64,000 nucleotides of DNA, from the NCBI RefSeq assembly GCF_000771225.1, contig NZ_JDTZ01000003.1:423259-487258 (forward strand), given 5' to 3'. The translations under genes and the position numbers were made by a program. The notes under the pieces were generated by a model, which saw only the letters and a program-made list of their open reading frames with translations, did no database searches and had not been told where the DNA came from. Shown in pieces: positions 42,085 to 51,113 of the stretch. Positions within the stretch are counted from its first letter, which is position 1. Every line of letters begins with the position of its first letter. Source of the DNA: Bifidobacterium pseudolongum subsp. pseudolongum DSM 20099 (lineage in GTDB: Bacteria > Actinomycetota > Actinomycetes > Actinomycetales > Bifidobacteriaceae).

Positions 42085-44427
42085 GTGAGCGTTTTCGAAC
42101 GCCATGCGCCAGACTCCTGGCAAGACATGGCACACGACCTAATCGCCAGCATGCCCGCGCAGGACACGAGCGGCGGCACCAATGCCAACGGGGCGCCACT
42201 GCTCGGCGACACACGCGACCTGTTCCGCCCGCGCACCGGCGACATTCCCGCACAGCCCGGCGTCTACAAGTGGAGGGACGGGGAGGGCCGCGTGATCTAC
42301 GTGGGCAAGGCGAAGAACCTGCGCAACCGCCTGACGAACTACTTCCAGCCACTGCACCAACTGCACCCGCGCACTCAGACCATGGTGCTCACCGCGCGGT
42401 CGCTCGAATGGACCGTGGTCGGCACCGAACTCGAAGCGCTCACCTTGGAATACACATGGATCAAGGAATTCGACCCGCGGTTCAACGTGGTGTTCCGTGA
42501 CGACAAAACCTATCCTTACCTTGCCGTCTCCGTGGGCGAGGAATACCCCCGCGTATGGGTCACCCGCAGCCGCAAACGCCGTGACACGAGGTATTTCGGC
42601 CCCTACGCCAAAGTGTGGGACCTGCGCAAAAGCCTGGACCGCCTGCTGCGCACCTTCCCCGTGCGCACTTGCGCGCCCGCCGTATTCCGCAAAGCGCGCC
42701 TCACCGGACGACCATGCCTGCTCGCATCGATCGGCAAATGCTCCGCGCCATGCGTGGGGCGCATTGAAGCCAGCGCGCACCGGCGCATGTGCGAGCAACT
42801 CGTGGGCGTACTGACTGGGCGCGTGGGCAAATCGTACATCGCCCAACTCACCGCGCAGATGAAGGAGGCGAGCGCCGACCTCGACTTCGAGCGCGCGGCG
42901 CGGCTGCGTGACGATATCCAGATGCTCGGCACCGTGATGGAGCAGAACGCGGTCGTGCTCGACCAGGATGTGGACGCCGACGTGTTCGGATTCGCCACCG
43001 ACGAGCTTGAAGCGTCCGTGCATGCGTTCTTCGTGCGCTCGGGCACCATCCGGGGTGAACGCAATTGGAGTGTGGAGCGCGCCGACGAAGTGGACGACGG
43101 CGAACTGATGGCCGATCTGATTGTCCAAGTGTATTCCGAGCTGACGCATGAGGCGGCCAGCACACCGCGTGCGGACGCGCCGGAAGACGGAGGGGCGGCG
43201 CAAGGCGCATCCCAGTCGCTCATCATCAACGAGCAACGCAACGCGATCGCCGATTCGCAGCAGATCACCGCGACAGACGCCACCGCGCGCGCCCAGGCCA
43301 CGCGCGCCCGTACACGCCACATGGAGCAGACCGGGCGAGCCGACCTGCTCGAGCCGGTGGCGCCGGTGCCCCGGCAGATCCTGCTGCCGTTCGCGCCGGC
43401 GCGCGCCGACGAGCTGGAGCAATGGCTGTCGGGGCTGCGCGGGGGAGCGGTCTCAATCACCGTGCCGATGCGCGGCAACAAGAAGCAGCTGCTCGACCGC
43501 GCCGACCAGAACGCGCAGCAGGCGTTGCAACGCAGCAAGATGAGCCGCATCAGCGACATCGGCACACGCACCGCGGCCATGAACGATGTGGCACAGGCGC
43601 TTGGACTGGACCAGGCCCCATTGCGCATCGAATGCTACGACATCTCGAACACCGTGGGAGGCGCGTTTCAGGTGGCGTCGATGGTGGTGTTCGAAGACGG
43701 CATCGCCAAGAAATCCGAATACCGGCGGTTCGCGATCCGCGGCGACGACGGCACTGGCGCACTTGATGACCTTTCCGCGCTGTACGAGACGCTGACGCGC
43801 AGGTTCAAACACGGCAACATCGCCGGCGACAGCGGCGAAAGCCTCGACAATGAGCGGCGAGCCGGCGGCCAGCCCGCCGATGAGGATGTGGTGCAGCAGA
43901 ACACCAACCGCAGGCATTTCGCCTACAAACCCAATCTTGTGGTGGTCGACGGCGGCAAGCCGCAGGTCATGGCGGCGGCACAGGCCTTGGCTGATTGCGG
44001 TGTGGAAGACGTGGCGGTGTGCGGTTTGGCCAAGCGGCTCGAAGAGGTGTGGGTGCCGGACGATGACTACCCGATCATCCTCAAACGCACCTCCGAAGGC
44101 CTGTATCTGCTGCAGCGGGTGCGTGACGAATCCCACCGGTTCGCCATCACCTACCATCGGCAGGCACGCCGCAAAGGCGCGCTCCGGTCGGCCCTCGACG
44201 ACATTCCGGGCATCGGCCCCGCCTACCAGAAGCGTCTGTTGGCGCATTTCGGTTCGGTGCGCGCCATGCGTGAGGCCAGTGTCGAGGAACTCGAAGCGGT
44301 CAAAGGCGTCGGCCATGCCAAGGCGCAACGCATCCACGACGCATTGCACGGAGGGGCGCGAAACCCCGACCCCACGCAGCGAGAAGCCGTGCAGAGTGCG
44401 GCCGGTGCCGGTGATAAGGTAGGGTAG
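42085..44427 (+). CDS. uvrC: Excinuclease ABC subunit C
   Basis: 780 residues, larger than the usual ~600-650. GIY-YIG nuclease at the N-terminus (PGVYKWRDGEGRVIYVGKA), UVR domain (ADLDFERAARLRDDIQ), RNase H-like C-terminal nuclease (ECYDISNTVGGAFQVASMVVF, VVVDGGKPQ) and helix-hairpin-helix pair (IPGIGPAYQKRLLAHFG, VKGVGHAKAQRI). Extra low-complexity inserts occur around residues 350-415 and 580-615, as in other bifidobacteria/actinobacteria. GTG start after AAGGAGA, directly downstream of uvrA. Confidence 0.96.
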   Translation: MSVFERHAPDSWQDMAHDLIASMPAQDTSGGTNANGAPLLGDTRDLFRPRTGDIPAQPGVYKWRDGEGRVIYVGKAKNLRNRLTNYFQPLHQLHPRTQTMVLTARSLEWTVVGTELEALTLEYTWIKEFDPRFNVVFRDDKTYPYLAVSVGEEYPRVWVTRSRKRRDTRYFGPYAKVWDLRKSLDRLLRTFPVRTCAPAVFRKARLTGRPCLLASIGKCSAPCVGRIEASAHRRMCEQLVGVLTGRVGKSYIAQLTAQMKEASADLDFERAARLRDDIQMLGTVMEQNAVVLDQDVDADVFGFATDELEASVHAFFVRSGTIRGERNWSVERADEVDDGELMADLIVQVYSELTHEAASTPRADAPEDGGAAQGASQSLIINEQRNAIADSQQITATDATARAQATRARTRHMEQTGRADLLEPVAPVPRQILLPFAPARADELEQWLSGLRGGAVSITVPMRGNKKQLLDRADQNAQQALQRSKMSRISDIGTRTAAMNDVAQALGLDQAPLRIECYDISNTVGGAFQVASMVVFEDGIAKKSEYRRFAIRGDDGTGALDDLSALYETLTRRFKHGNIAGDSGESLDNERRAGGQPADEDVVQQNTNRRHFAYKPNLVVVDGGKPQVMAAAQALADCGVEDVAVCGLAKRLEEVWVPDDDYPIILKRTSEGLYLLQRVRDESHRFAITYHRQARRKGALRSALDDIPGIGPAYQKRLLAHFGSVRAMREASVEELEAVKGVGHAKAQRIHDALHGGARNPDPTQREAVQSAAGAGDKVG

Positions 44428-44455
44428 CGCGGGCACGAAGAAGACGGGAGGCCGC

Positions 44456-45385
44456 ATGCCATTCGAACACCACACGCCCCATCGCCACTGCGCCGTGCTG
44501 GGGCAGCCTATCGCGCACTCACTGTCACCTGTGCTGCATACCGCCGCATACCGGGCCATGGGGTTGGACGATTGGGACTACCGCAGCATCGAGGTGGGGC
44601 AGGACGATCTGGAACCGTTCTTGGACTCGTTGGACGACACCTGGGCGGGCCTGAGCCTGACGATGCCCCTCAAACGCACCATTCAGCCTTACGGCGAGCC
44701 GTCGAACCTATGGGCGAGGGAACTGGGGGTGGCCAATACGGTGGTGTTCGACGGCACCGGACACAACCGCGCCCTGAAACTGTTCAACACCGATGTATAC
44801 GGCATCGCGCGCGCCTTCGAGGAAGCGGGGAATCGCCAGACACAGACCGGCACCGCCGCGCACGCCCACCGTACTGCGGTCATTCTCGGCAACGGCAACA
44901 CCGCCACGTCGGCATTGGCCGCATGCGCGATGATGGGTGACGTATCCGATGTGGTGGTGGCCGCACGCCACCCCGACCACAACCCCGGGCTTGCCGCATG
45001 TGGAGAGCGCCATGGCATGTCGGTACGTCTCGTGCCGTTGGCGGATTGCATACCGGATTTGGCGGCGGCGGATGTGGCGGTCAACACCATTCCCGCCCAT
45101 GGTGCCGACGTGGTGGCCCAGGCACTGCTCGATGCGAGCGTGGACGTGCACGGTATGCTGCTCGATGTGGTCTATGACCCCAGACCCACGGCGCTCATGC
45201 GCGCGTGGCGGAAACGTGGCGGCATCGCGATCGGCGGCGAGGAGATGCTACTGTATCAGGCGGTGGCCCAAGTGCTGCTGATGACGGGCCATGCCCAATC
45301 CGAGGACTTTGACCATTGCAGTACGCGCACACAGGACCGCACGTTGGAGACCGCGATGCGCGCCGCACTGGAGGAGGCACTATGA
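44456..45385 (+). CDS. aroE: Shikimate dehydrogenase
   Basis: 309 residues. Reduces 3-dehydroshikimate with NADPH in aromatic amino acid synthesis. Shikimate-binding VLGQPIAHSLSPVLH (Ser22, Ser24), LTMPLKRTI with the catalytic-type Lys, and NTDVYGI are present; the NADP fold is ILGNGNTATSA, where the Gly-rich loop GNGNTA replaces the commoner GAGGAA. Overlaps the next gene rapZ by ATGA. No other aro genes are here; the gene rides between uvrC and rapZ as in other bifidobacteria. Confidence 0.9.
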   Translation: MPFEHHTPHRHCAVLGQPIAHSLSPVLHTAAYRAMGLDDWDYRSIEVGQDDLEPFLDSLDDTWAGLSLTMPLKRTIQPYGEPSNLWARELGVANTVVFDGTGHNRALKLFNTDVYGIARAFEEAGNRQTQTGTAAHAHRTAVILGNGNTATSALAACAMMGDVSDVVVAARHPDHNPGLAACGERHGMSVRLVPLADCIPDLAAADVAVNTIPAHGADVVAQALLDASVDVHGMLLDVVYDPRPTALMRAWRKRGGIAIGGEEMLLYQAVAQVLLMTGHAQSEDFDHCSTRTQDRTLETAMRAALEEAL

Positions 45386-46317
45386 CATCTACCGCACCCA
45401 TGGGGCAGCCGGCGTTGGCCAAGGAACCCGAGGCGACCGCGCCGGCAGAAGGGTTCGAGGTCATGCTCATCACCGGCATGAGCGGTGCGGGCCGGTCGCA
45501 TGCCGCCCACAGCATCGAGGACATGGGGTGGTATGTGGTCGACAACATGCCGCCGCAGCTCATGGTGCCGATGGTCGACATGATGACCGCGTCACCCAGT
45601 GGCGTGCACCGGCTCGCCGCCGTCATCGACGTGCGGTCGCGTGATTATTTCGCCGACCTGTCCGCCATGCTGAGCCACCTCGATGATCTGGGTGTCAAAA
45701 CGCGCATCCTGTTCCTGGACGCCGACGACGAGGTGCTGATCAAACGGTTCGAATCAGTGCGTCGCCCGCATCCGTTGCAACGCAACGGCCGTCTCATCGA
45801 CGGCATCCGTGAGGAACGCGCCCTGCTGGAGAACCTTGAGGAGCGCGCCGACATCGTGATCGACACGAGCCATCTGAGCATCCACCAGCTGTCCACGAAA
45901 CTGTACAATGCGCTTATGGGGTCGGGGCCGACCACCGTTTCGGTGCATATCTTCAGTTTCGGGTTCAAATACGGCATTCCAATCGACGCCGACTTTGTGG
46001 CGGATGTGCGCTTCCTGCCCAACCCGTTCTGGGTGCCGCGCCTGCGTGAGCTCAACGGCAAGGATGCGCCGGTGAGCGAATACGTGTTGTCAAGCGACGG
46101 CGCCACCGAATTCCTCGATGCCTACGAGAAAGCGATCGCGATCGCCGTGAACGGATATGCACAGGAAGACAAACATTACGTCACCATCGCCATCGGCTGC
46201 ACGGGCGGCCAGCACCGTTCGGTCGCGATGAGCGAAGCGCTGGCGGAACGGTTGCGCGCGCACGGTCTTTCCGTCAGCGTCTCCGCCCGAGAGCTCGACC
46301 GAAAAGAAGCACAATAA
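45382..46317 (+). CDS. rapZ: RapZ-family nucleotide-binding protein
   Basis: 311 residues. P-loop [14 protein letters not shown]: the Lys of Walker A is replaced by Arg, as in many actinobacterial RapZ/YvcJ proteins, so nucleotide use may differ from the E. coli type. C-terminal [28 protein letters not shown] and [11 protein letters not shown] are diagnostic. In E. coli RapZ is an RNA-binding adapter in glucosamine-6-phosphate control; in actinobacteria the role is less clear. GGAGGAGG before the ATG, start overlaps aroE, whiA follows. Confidence 0.95.
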   Translation: MTSTAPMGQPALAKEPEATAPAEGFEVMLITGMSGAGRSHAAHSIEDMGWYVVDNMPPQLMVPMVDMMTASPSGVHRLAAVIDVRSRDYFADLSAMLSHLDDLGVKTRILFLDADDEVLIKRFESVRRPHPLQRNGRLIDGIREERALLENLEERADIVIDTSHLSIHQLSTKLYNALMGSGPTTVSVHIFSFGFKYGIPIDADFVADVRFLPNPFWVPRLRELNGKDAPVSEYVLSSDGATEFLDAYEKAIAIAVNGYAQEDKHYVTIAIGCTGGQHRSVAMSEALAERLRAHGLSVSVSARELDRKEAQ

Positions 46318-46441
46318 TACCGGTTTGTCAAATCCCAATCCACATTCGGCGTTGTCCAAGTCGTTCGGTATCACGGAACTTCGGTGGGATGACGCGACAC
46401 GCCGAACCACCCCATTCAGCCAGAACCAACAGGAGGATCCC

Positions 46442-47389
46442 TTGGCGCTTCTCGATGAGGTAAAAAGCGAGCTGTCCGAAATCAACGGGGAGATGGCCGC
46501 GGCACAGAAGGCGCAAGCCACCGCCATGCTTCGTTTCGGCGGTGGTCTGCGCAAGACCGAGAAGGGCATCATAGTCCAAGCCCAATTCGATTCCTTGGAA
46601 GCCGCCCGTTGGCTGCAGCATGCCATCAAGCACCAGTATGGGCATGATTCCATCCTCAACGCCGTCGACCGCCAAACCCCCACTGGCCCGGTGCGCAGGT
46701 ACCTCATCACCATCGACCGTGGCGGTGTGGCCCTCGCCCTGCAGTGCGGCCTGCTCGACCGGCACACCCATCAAGTGGTGGGGGGACTGCCCAAAGAGAT
46801 CACCAGCGGCAACATCGCCCAAGTCAAAACCATTTGGCGTGGCGCGTTCCTCGCGCATGGCGCCCTATCCGACCCAGGCAAGGCCAGCTATCTCGAAGTG
46901 ATTTGCCCCACCGACGAAACGGTCAATGACCTGACGAGCGCCGCACGCCGTCTGGGCATCAGCGCGCAAGCGCGCCAGCTGCGCAGTTCACGTCGTGTCA
47001 CGCTCAAAGACCCTGATGCGATCGAACGCATGCTCATCCTCATGGGGGCGCCACGTTCGGCTCGCGAATGGACGGGCAAGCGTTCCGATGGCGAAGCCCG
47101 CGGCAAGGCGAACCGTCTGGCCAACTTCGACGATGCCAACATGCGCCGCAGTGCCAAGGCCGCGGCGGAAGCCTGTGAAAAGGTGCGCCATGCCTTCGCG
47201 ATCCTCGGCGACGATGTGCCGGAGAACCTGCGTGCGGCGGGCCAGCTGCGTCTTGACCATGGCGACGCGAGCCTCGAAGAGCTCGGCCGCCTCGCCAATC
47301 CACCCATCACAAAAGACGCCGTGGCGGGCCGTATCCGCCGCCTGCTCCAGCTCGCCGACAAGGTGCAGCGGGCACAACAGGAGTCATGA
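46442..47389 (+). CDS. whiA: WhiA sporulation/cell-division-type DNA-binding regulator
   Basis: 315 residues, LAGLIDADG-like N-terminal fold plus C-terminal helix-turn-helix ([20 protein letters not shown]). Start chosen at TTG 46442 because ACAGGAGGATCCC precedes it and family N-termini read MALLxxVKDELS (here [12 protein letters not shown]). An earlier in-frame TTG at 46325 has no ribosome site. WhiA controls cell division genes in sporulating actinobacteria; in bifidobacteria it is conserved despite no spores. rapZ-whiA-pgk order is as in other actinobacteria. Confidence 0.95.
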   Translation: MALLDEVKSELSEINGEMAAAQKAQATAMLRFGGGLRKTEKGIIVQAQFDSLEAARWLQHAIKHQYGHDSILNAVDRQTPTGPVRRYLITIDRGGVALALQCGLLDRHTHQVVGGLPKEITSGNIAQVKTIWRGAFLAHGALSDPGKASYLEVICPTDETVNDLTSAARRLGISAQARQLRSSRRVTLKDPDAIERMLILMGAPRSAREWTGKRSDGEARGKANRLANFDDANMRRSAKAAAEACEKVRHAFAILGDDVPENLRAAGQLRLDHGDASLEELGRLANPPITKDAVAGRIRRLLQLADKVQRAQQES

Positions 47390-47534
47390 ACCGGCCACAT
47401 CTGGCGCCATGGACGACACGGCACAACCGTTGCTTTGTCAGCGAACGCGGTGTGTTGTTTCTTTCGGGCGCTAAGATGCATAACTGGTGGCTTACTACAG
47501 CCGTCGCACATGTGGCGGCGTGAAAGGATAACGA

Positions 47535-48740
47535 ATGAAGACACTCAAGGATCTCGGAGATCTCAAGGGCAAGCGCGTTCTGGTGCGCGCCGACTTCAAT
47601 GTTCCGCTCGATGGTACGACCATCACCGATGACGGTCGTATCAAGGCTGCGCTGCCCACCATCGAAGAGCTGCGCAAGGACGGCGCCAAGGTCATCCTCA
47701 TGGCACACTTGGGCCGCCCGAAGGGCAAGGTCGTTCCCGAACTGTCCCTCGCGCCGGTCGCCAAGCGCCTGAGCGAACTGCTCGGCTGCGACGTGGTGCT
47801 CGCCAGCGACACGTATGGCCCCGATGCGCAGACGAAGGTCGCCGCGATGAACGACGGTGACGTCGTGCTGCTCGAAAACGTGCGTTTCAACCCCGAAGAG
47901 ACCAGCAAGGACGAAGCGGAGCGCGCAGCGTACGCGAAGAAGATCGCCGCGCTGGGTGACGTGTTCGTCTCCGACGGTTTCGGTGTGGTCCACCGTGCAC
48001 AGGGCTCCAACTACGATGTGGCGGCCGATCTGCCGGCGGCCGCGGGTCTGCTCGTCGAGAAGGAAGTCAAGGCACTGTCCAAGGCGACCGAGAACCCGGA
48101 GCGCCCGTTCACCGTGGTGCTCGGCGGTTCCAAGGTCTCCGACAAGCTCGGTGTGATCGAAAACCTGCTTGACAAGGCAGACCGCCTCGTCATCGGCGGC
48201 GGCATGGTCTTCACCTTCCTCAAGGCCAAGGGCTATGAGGTCGGCACGTCGCTGCTCGAAGAGGATCAGATCGACAAGGTCAAGGGCTACATCGAGACGG
48301 CCGAGAAGAACGGCGTCGAGCTCGTGCTCCCGGTCGACATCGTCGTCAACAAGGGCTTCCCGGCAGGGGACACCCCGATCGACCCGCAGGTCGTGCCCGC
48401 GGACCAGATCCCGTCCGACATGATGGGCCTCGACATCGGCCCGGAATCCTGCAAGCTCTTCCACGACAAGATCGTGGACTCCAAGACCGTGGTGTGGAAC
48501 GGCCCGATGGGCGTCTTCGAGATCCCGCAGTTCGCCAACGGCACACGTGCCGTGGCCCAGGCGCTCGTCGACGCGACCGCGAACGGCGCGTTCACGATCG
48601 TCGGCGGTGGCGATTCCGCGGCAGCCGTGCGTAACCTCGGCTTCCCGGAGGATGGCTTCTCGCACATCTCCACCGGCGGCGGCGCTTCCCTCGAGTTCCT
48701 TGAGGGCAAGGAGCTTCCCGGCCTGAAGGTGCTCGACTGA
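47535..48740 (+). CDS. pgk: Phosphoglycerate kinase
   Basis: 401 residues, glycolytic kinase making ATP from 1,3-bisphosphoglycerate. Substrate motif [10 protein letters not shown] and hinge/nucleotide motifs ([30 protein letters not shown]) are all intact. AAAGGATAACG precedes the ATG. In the bifid shunt this enzyme handles the glyceraldehyde-3-phosphate branch. A 14-bp hairpin separates it from tpiA. Confidence 0.97.
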   Translation: MKTLKDLGDLKGKRVLVRADFNVPLDGTTITDDGRIKAALPTIEELRKDGAKVILMAHLGRPKGKVVPELSLAPVAKRLSELLGCDVVLASDTYGPDAQTKVAAMNDGDVVLLENVRFNPEETSKDEAERAAYAKKIAALGDVFVSDGFGVVHRAQGSNYDVAADLPAAAGLLVEKEVKALSKATENPERPFTVVLGGSKVSDKLGVIENLLDKADRLVIGGGMVFTFLKAKGYEVGTSLLEEDQIDKVKGYIETAEKNGVELVLPVDIVVNKGFPAGDTPIDPQVVPADQIPSDMMGLDIGPESCKLFHDKIVDSKTVVWNGPMGVFEIPQFANGTRAVAQALVDATANGAFTIVGGGDSAAAVRNLGFPEDGFSHISTGGGASLEFLEGKELPGLKVLD

Positions 48741-48755
48741 TTCTGAACCGTTTCC

Positions 48756-48787
48756 CGGCGCGCGCCACCAGCCGGTGGCGCGCGCCG
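48756..48787. terminator. 14-bp hairpin between pgk and tpiA
   Basis: Perfect arms 48756-48769 and 48774-48787 (CGGCGCGCGCCACC) around a 4-nt loop AGCC, 15 bases after the pgk stop; no U-tract. Could end pgk transcripts or act as a partial terminator before tpiA. Confidence 0.6.
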
Positions 48788-48829
48788 CGTTCGTACATCC
48801 GTTCCCGCACACAGACATCGAGGAATCCT

Positions 48830-49633
48830 ATGGCATCCGCACGCACACCCATGGTGGCTGGCAATTGGAAGATGAATTTCGACCATCTGGAGGCCACTGC
48901 TTTCGTGCAGCGGTTCGCGAAGAACCTCCGTTCCCACCATTTTGATTTCTCGCGGTGCGAGGTGGCGCTCTTCCCCTCATTCACGTCGTTGCGCAGCGTG
49001 CAAGTGCTTGTGGAATCCGAAAAACTGCGCATCAAATACGGGGCCCAAACCGTCTCGGTCACCACACAGGGCGCCTTCACCGGCGATGTTTCCGCGGATA
49101 TGATCGCGCATCTGGGTTGCAGCTATGTGATCGTGGGGCACTCGGAACGCCGCAAATACCATCCCGAAGACGACGCCAACATCGTCGATCAGGTGCGTGC
49201 TGTGCTCGCCGCCGGTATGCAACCAATCCTGTGCGTGGGTGAAAGCCTCGAAGAACGCCGCAAAGGCATCGAACTCGACTTCGCCGTGGGGCAGGTGCAT
49301 GATGTGACACGTGACCTTTCCGACGAAGAGGCAGCCAAACTCATCATCGCATACGAACCCGTCTGGGCGATTGGCACCGGCATGGTGGCTACACCCCAAT
49401 CCGCGCAGGATGCGGCGCAAGCGTTCCGCGAACATCTGCGCGCCACGTTCAACGAGCATGTGGCGCAGGCCGTACGTGTGCTCTACGGCGGTTCGGTGAG
49501 TTCCAAGAACGCGGTGGAGCTCATCACCGAGCCGGACGTGGATGGATTCCTCATCGGAGGGGCCGCGCTGGACGTCGATGAGCTCACTCGCGTCTGCACG
49601 CTCACATTGGCGACAACATCTTCACACAAATAG
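48830..49633 (+). CDS. tpiA: Triosephosphate isomerase
   Basis: 267 residues; interconverts DHAP and glyceraldehyde-3-phosphate. Catalytic residues visible: Lys in NWKMN, His in VGHSERR, Glu in AYEPVWAIGTG. GAGGAAT before the ATG. Slightly longer than the usual ~250 residues because of a C-terminal tail. Downstream of pgk and upstream of secG. Confidence 0.97.
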   Translation: MASARTPMVAGNWKMNFDHLEATAFVQRFAKNLRSHHFDFSRCEVALFPSFTSLRSVQVLVESEKLRIKYGAQTVSVTTQGAFTGDVSADMIAHLGCSYVIVGHSERRKYHPEDDANIVDQVRAVLAAGMQPILCVGESLEERRKGIELDFAVGQVHDVTRDLSDEEAAKLIIAYEPVWAIGTGMVATPQSAQDAAQAFREHLRATFNEHVAQAVRVLYGGSVSSKNAVELITEPDVDGFLIGGAALDVDELTRVCTLTLATTSSHK

Positions 49634-49698
49634 CGGGTATTTCTCACGCCCATGCGCTATCGTGTAATACGGAAAATGACTTTGTTGGAGGTACACCT

Positions 49699-49956
49699 GT
49701 GTCCGCTTTAGCTGTAACCAAGCTGGTGCTGCAAATCATTCTTGTCGTGCTCAGCCTGCTGCTCACCCTGCTCATCCTCATGCACAAGGGCAAGGGAGGC
49801 GGCCTGTCCGACATGTTCGGCGGTGGCCTGACCCAGAACGCCGGATCCTCGGGTGTGGCCGAAAAAAACCTGAACCGCTGGACGGTGATCATCGCCCTCG
49901 TGTGGGTGGCGATCGTCATCGCCCTCGGCCTGTTCGCCAAGTTCGGCATCGCCTGA
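49699..49956 (+). CDS. secG: Preprotein translocase subunit SecG
   Basis: 85 residues with two membrane helices (residues ~8-26 and ~61-80) and the loop GKGGGLSDMFGG, the conserved SecG signature. Part of the SecYEG export channel. GTG start after TTGGAGGT. The downstream hairpin ends the transcript. Confidence 0.95.
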   Translation: MSALAVTKLVLQIILVVLSLLLTLLILMHKGKGGGLSDMFGGGLTQNAGSSGVAEKNLNRWTVIIALVWVAIVIALGLFAKFGIA

Positions 49957-49971
49957 TCCCGACTGCATGCA

Positions 49972-50013
49972 ACGACCCATGGCCACCTGAAACATGGTGG
50001 GACCATGGGTCGT
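49972..50013 (+). terminator. Hairpin terminator after secG
   Basis: ACGACCCATGGCCACC (49972-49987) folds onto GGTGG (49996-50000) and CCATGGGTCGT (50003-50013), with a two-base bulge (GA). Followed by TTCGT, a weak U-tract. Confidence 0.72.
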
Positions 50014-50062
50014 TTCGTATCCAGACCACACCACCAGCCAATAGGGGAGGGGCTTCCACACC

Positions 50063-50890
50063 ATGCCTCACACACCATTCGTCATCGCCGACCTCGACGG
50101 CACACTGCTCCACGACGCCGAACGCTTCGAAGACCGCGCCCTCTCGGCACACACAATCGAGACAGTGCACACTGTGCGCAGCCGGGGAATTCCTGTCGTC
50201 GTCGCTACGGCACGTCCGGTGAGCACCGGTCTGTCCATCGTGCAAGCGCTGCACGCCGACGCATGCATCTATCTCAACGGCGCACTGATTGATTTCGATC
50301 CCTCACAATCCGACTACGCATCACTCACCGGACACAAGCCATCGTCACCGGGCAGCCTTGTCAAAAACGGATTCGACTCGCAGCGCGCCTGCCAAGTGTG
50401 TCGCGCGATGCTGAGCGTCATGCCCGACCTGGAGGTCGGCATTGTCATGGATGACATACGATACACGAACTTCGACGTGTCACGGTATTGGACAACCCAA
50501 ACATGGCAGTACACTGATTTCCGTGACGTGCCTCACGGCATAGCCGACAAGATCATCATCTTCCCGAGAGCCGAACAGACCGAGCTGTTGCACGAGCTCA
50601 TCCCGGATGACTTCGCCGTGCATGTGTCGGAAGGACGGCTGTGGATGCTCATGGCGCCACATGCCAACAAAAAGGATGCGGTGCAAACCCTATGCGACCA
50701 GTGGGGGATGGATGTGCAACAGGCCACCGCATTCGGCGATGACATGGTCGATATCGGCATGATGAACCTCAGCGGCACCGGCGTGGCTGTGGCCAATGCC
50801 AATCCAGCCGTGCTCCACATCGCCGATGAAGTGTGCCCGTCGAACAACGATGACGGCGTGGCGCAATGGCTTGAACACAACATGCTGTAA
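50063..50890 (+). CDS. Cof-type HAD phosphatase
   Basis: 275 residues. Motif I IADLDGTLLHD, motif II in VVATARPV, motif III Lys near ANKKDAV, motif IV TAFGDDMVDIGMM (type IIB cap). Sugar-phosphate or flavin-precursor phosphatases are the known members; the substrate here is unknown. GGGGAGGGG before the ATG. It ends right where the repeat-rich leader of the XRE-AlaA gene begins. Confidence 0.87.
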   Translation: MPHTPFVIADLDGTLLHDAERFEDRALSAHTIETVHTVRSRGIPVVVATARPVSTGLSIVQALHADACIYLNGALIDFDPSQSDYASLTGHKPSSPGSLVKNGFDSQRACQVCRAMLSVMPDLEVGIVMDDIRYTNFDVSRYWTTQTWQYTDFRDVPHGIADKIIIFPRAEQTELLHELIPDDFAVHVSEGRLWMLMAPHANKKDAVQTLCDQWGMDVQQATAFGDDMVDIGMMNLSGTGVAVANANPAVLHIADEVCPSNNDDGVAQWLEHNML

Positions 50891-50891
50891 A

Positions 50892-51095
50892 TTGAACTTC
50901 AGTATGTGGTCCCCGAAGTGTTCAGCGTTGAACAATTCGGGTACCACACTGAACCTTTCTACCATTATATTGAACATATAGTATTGAACATATAGTCATC
51001 CATATATGTTCAATACATAATCAATATGCACGCCACCGCCTGCATGGTATGTTCAACGCGTGGTATACTCGGCACTATTGTTGTTGCACTGAACA
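50892..51095. promoter_or_regulatory. TTGAACA operator array and promoter upstream of the XRE-aminotransferase gene
   Basis: Complete 7-mers TTGAACA/TGTTCAA at 50928, 50970, 50984 (plus orientation) and 51007, 51050 (minus); shorter matches at 50892, 50919, 50950 and 51090. TATTGAACATATAG is repeated in tandem (50968-50995), with an inverted 13-bp copy at 51003-51015. TGTTCA-N4-TGAACA (50919-50934) is a palindrome. An extended -10 box TGGTATACT (51061-51069) lies just downstream of the copy at 51050, so binding there would cover the promoter. AT-rich compared with the surroundings. Confidence 0.75.
50968..50995 (+). repeat. 14-bp tandem direct repeat
   Basis: TATTGAACATATAG occurs twice without a break (50968-50981, 50982-50995); an inverted 13-bp copy follows at 51003-51015. 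Confidence 0.95.
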
Positions 51096-51113
51096 CACGA
51101 GAGGGGAGCGGCA

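Noticed and set aside
46325..46441. WhiA start at TTG 46325
   Set aside because: No ribosome site; TTG 46442 has AGGAGG and matches family N-termini.
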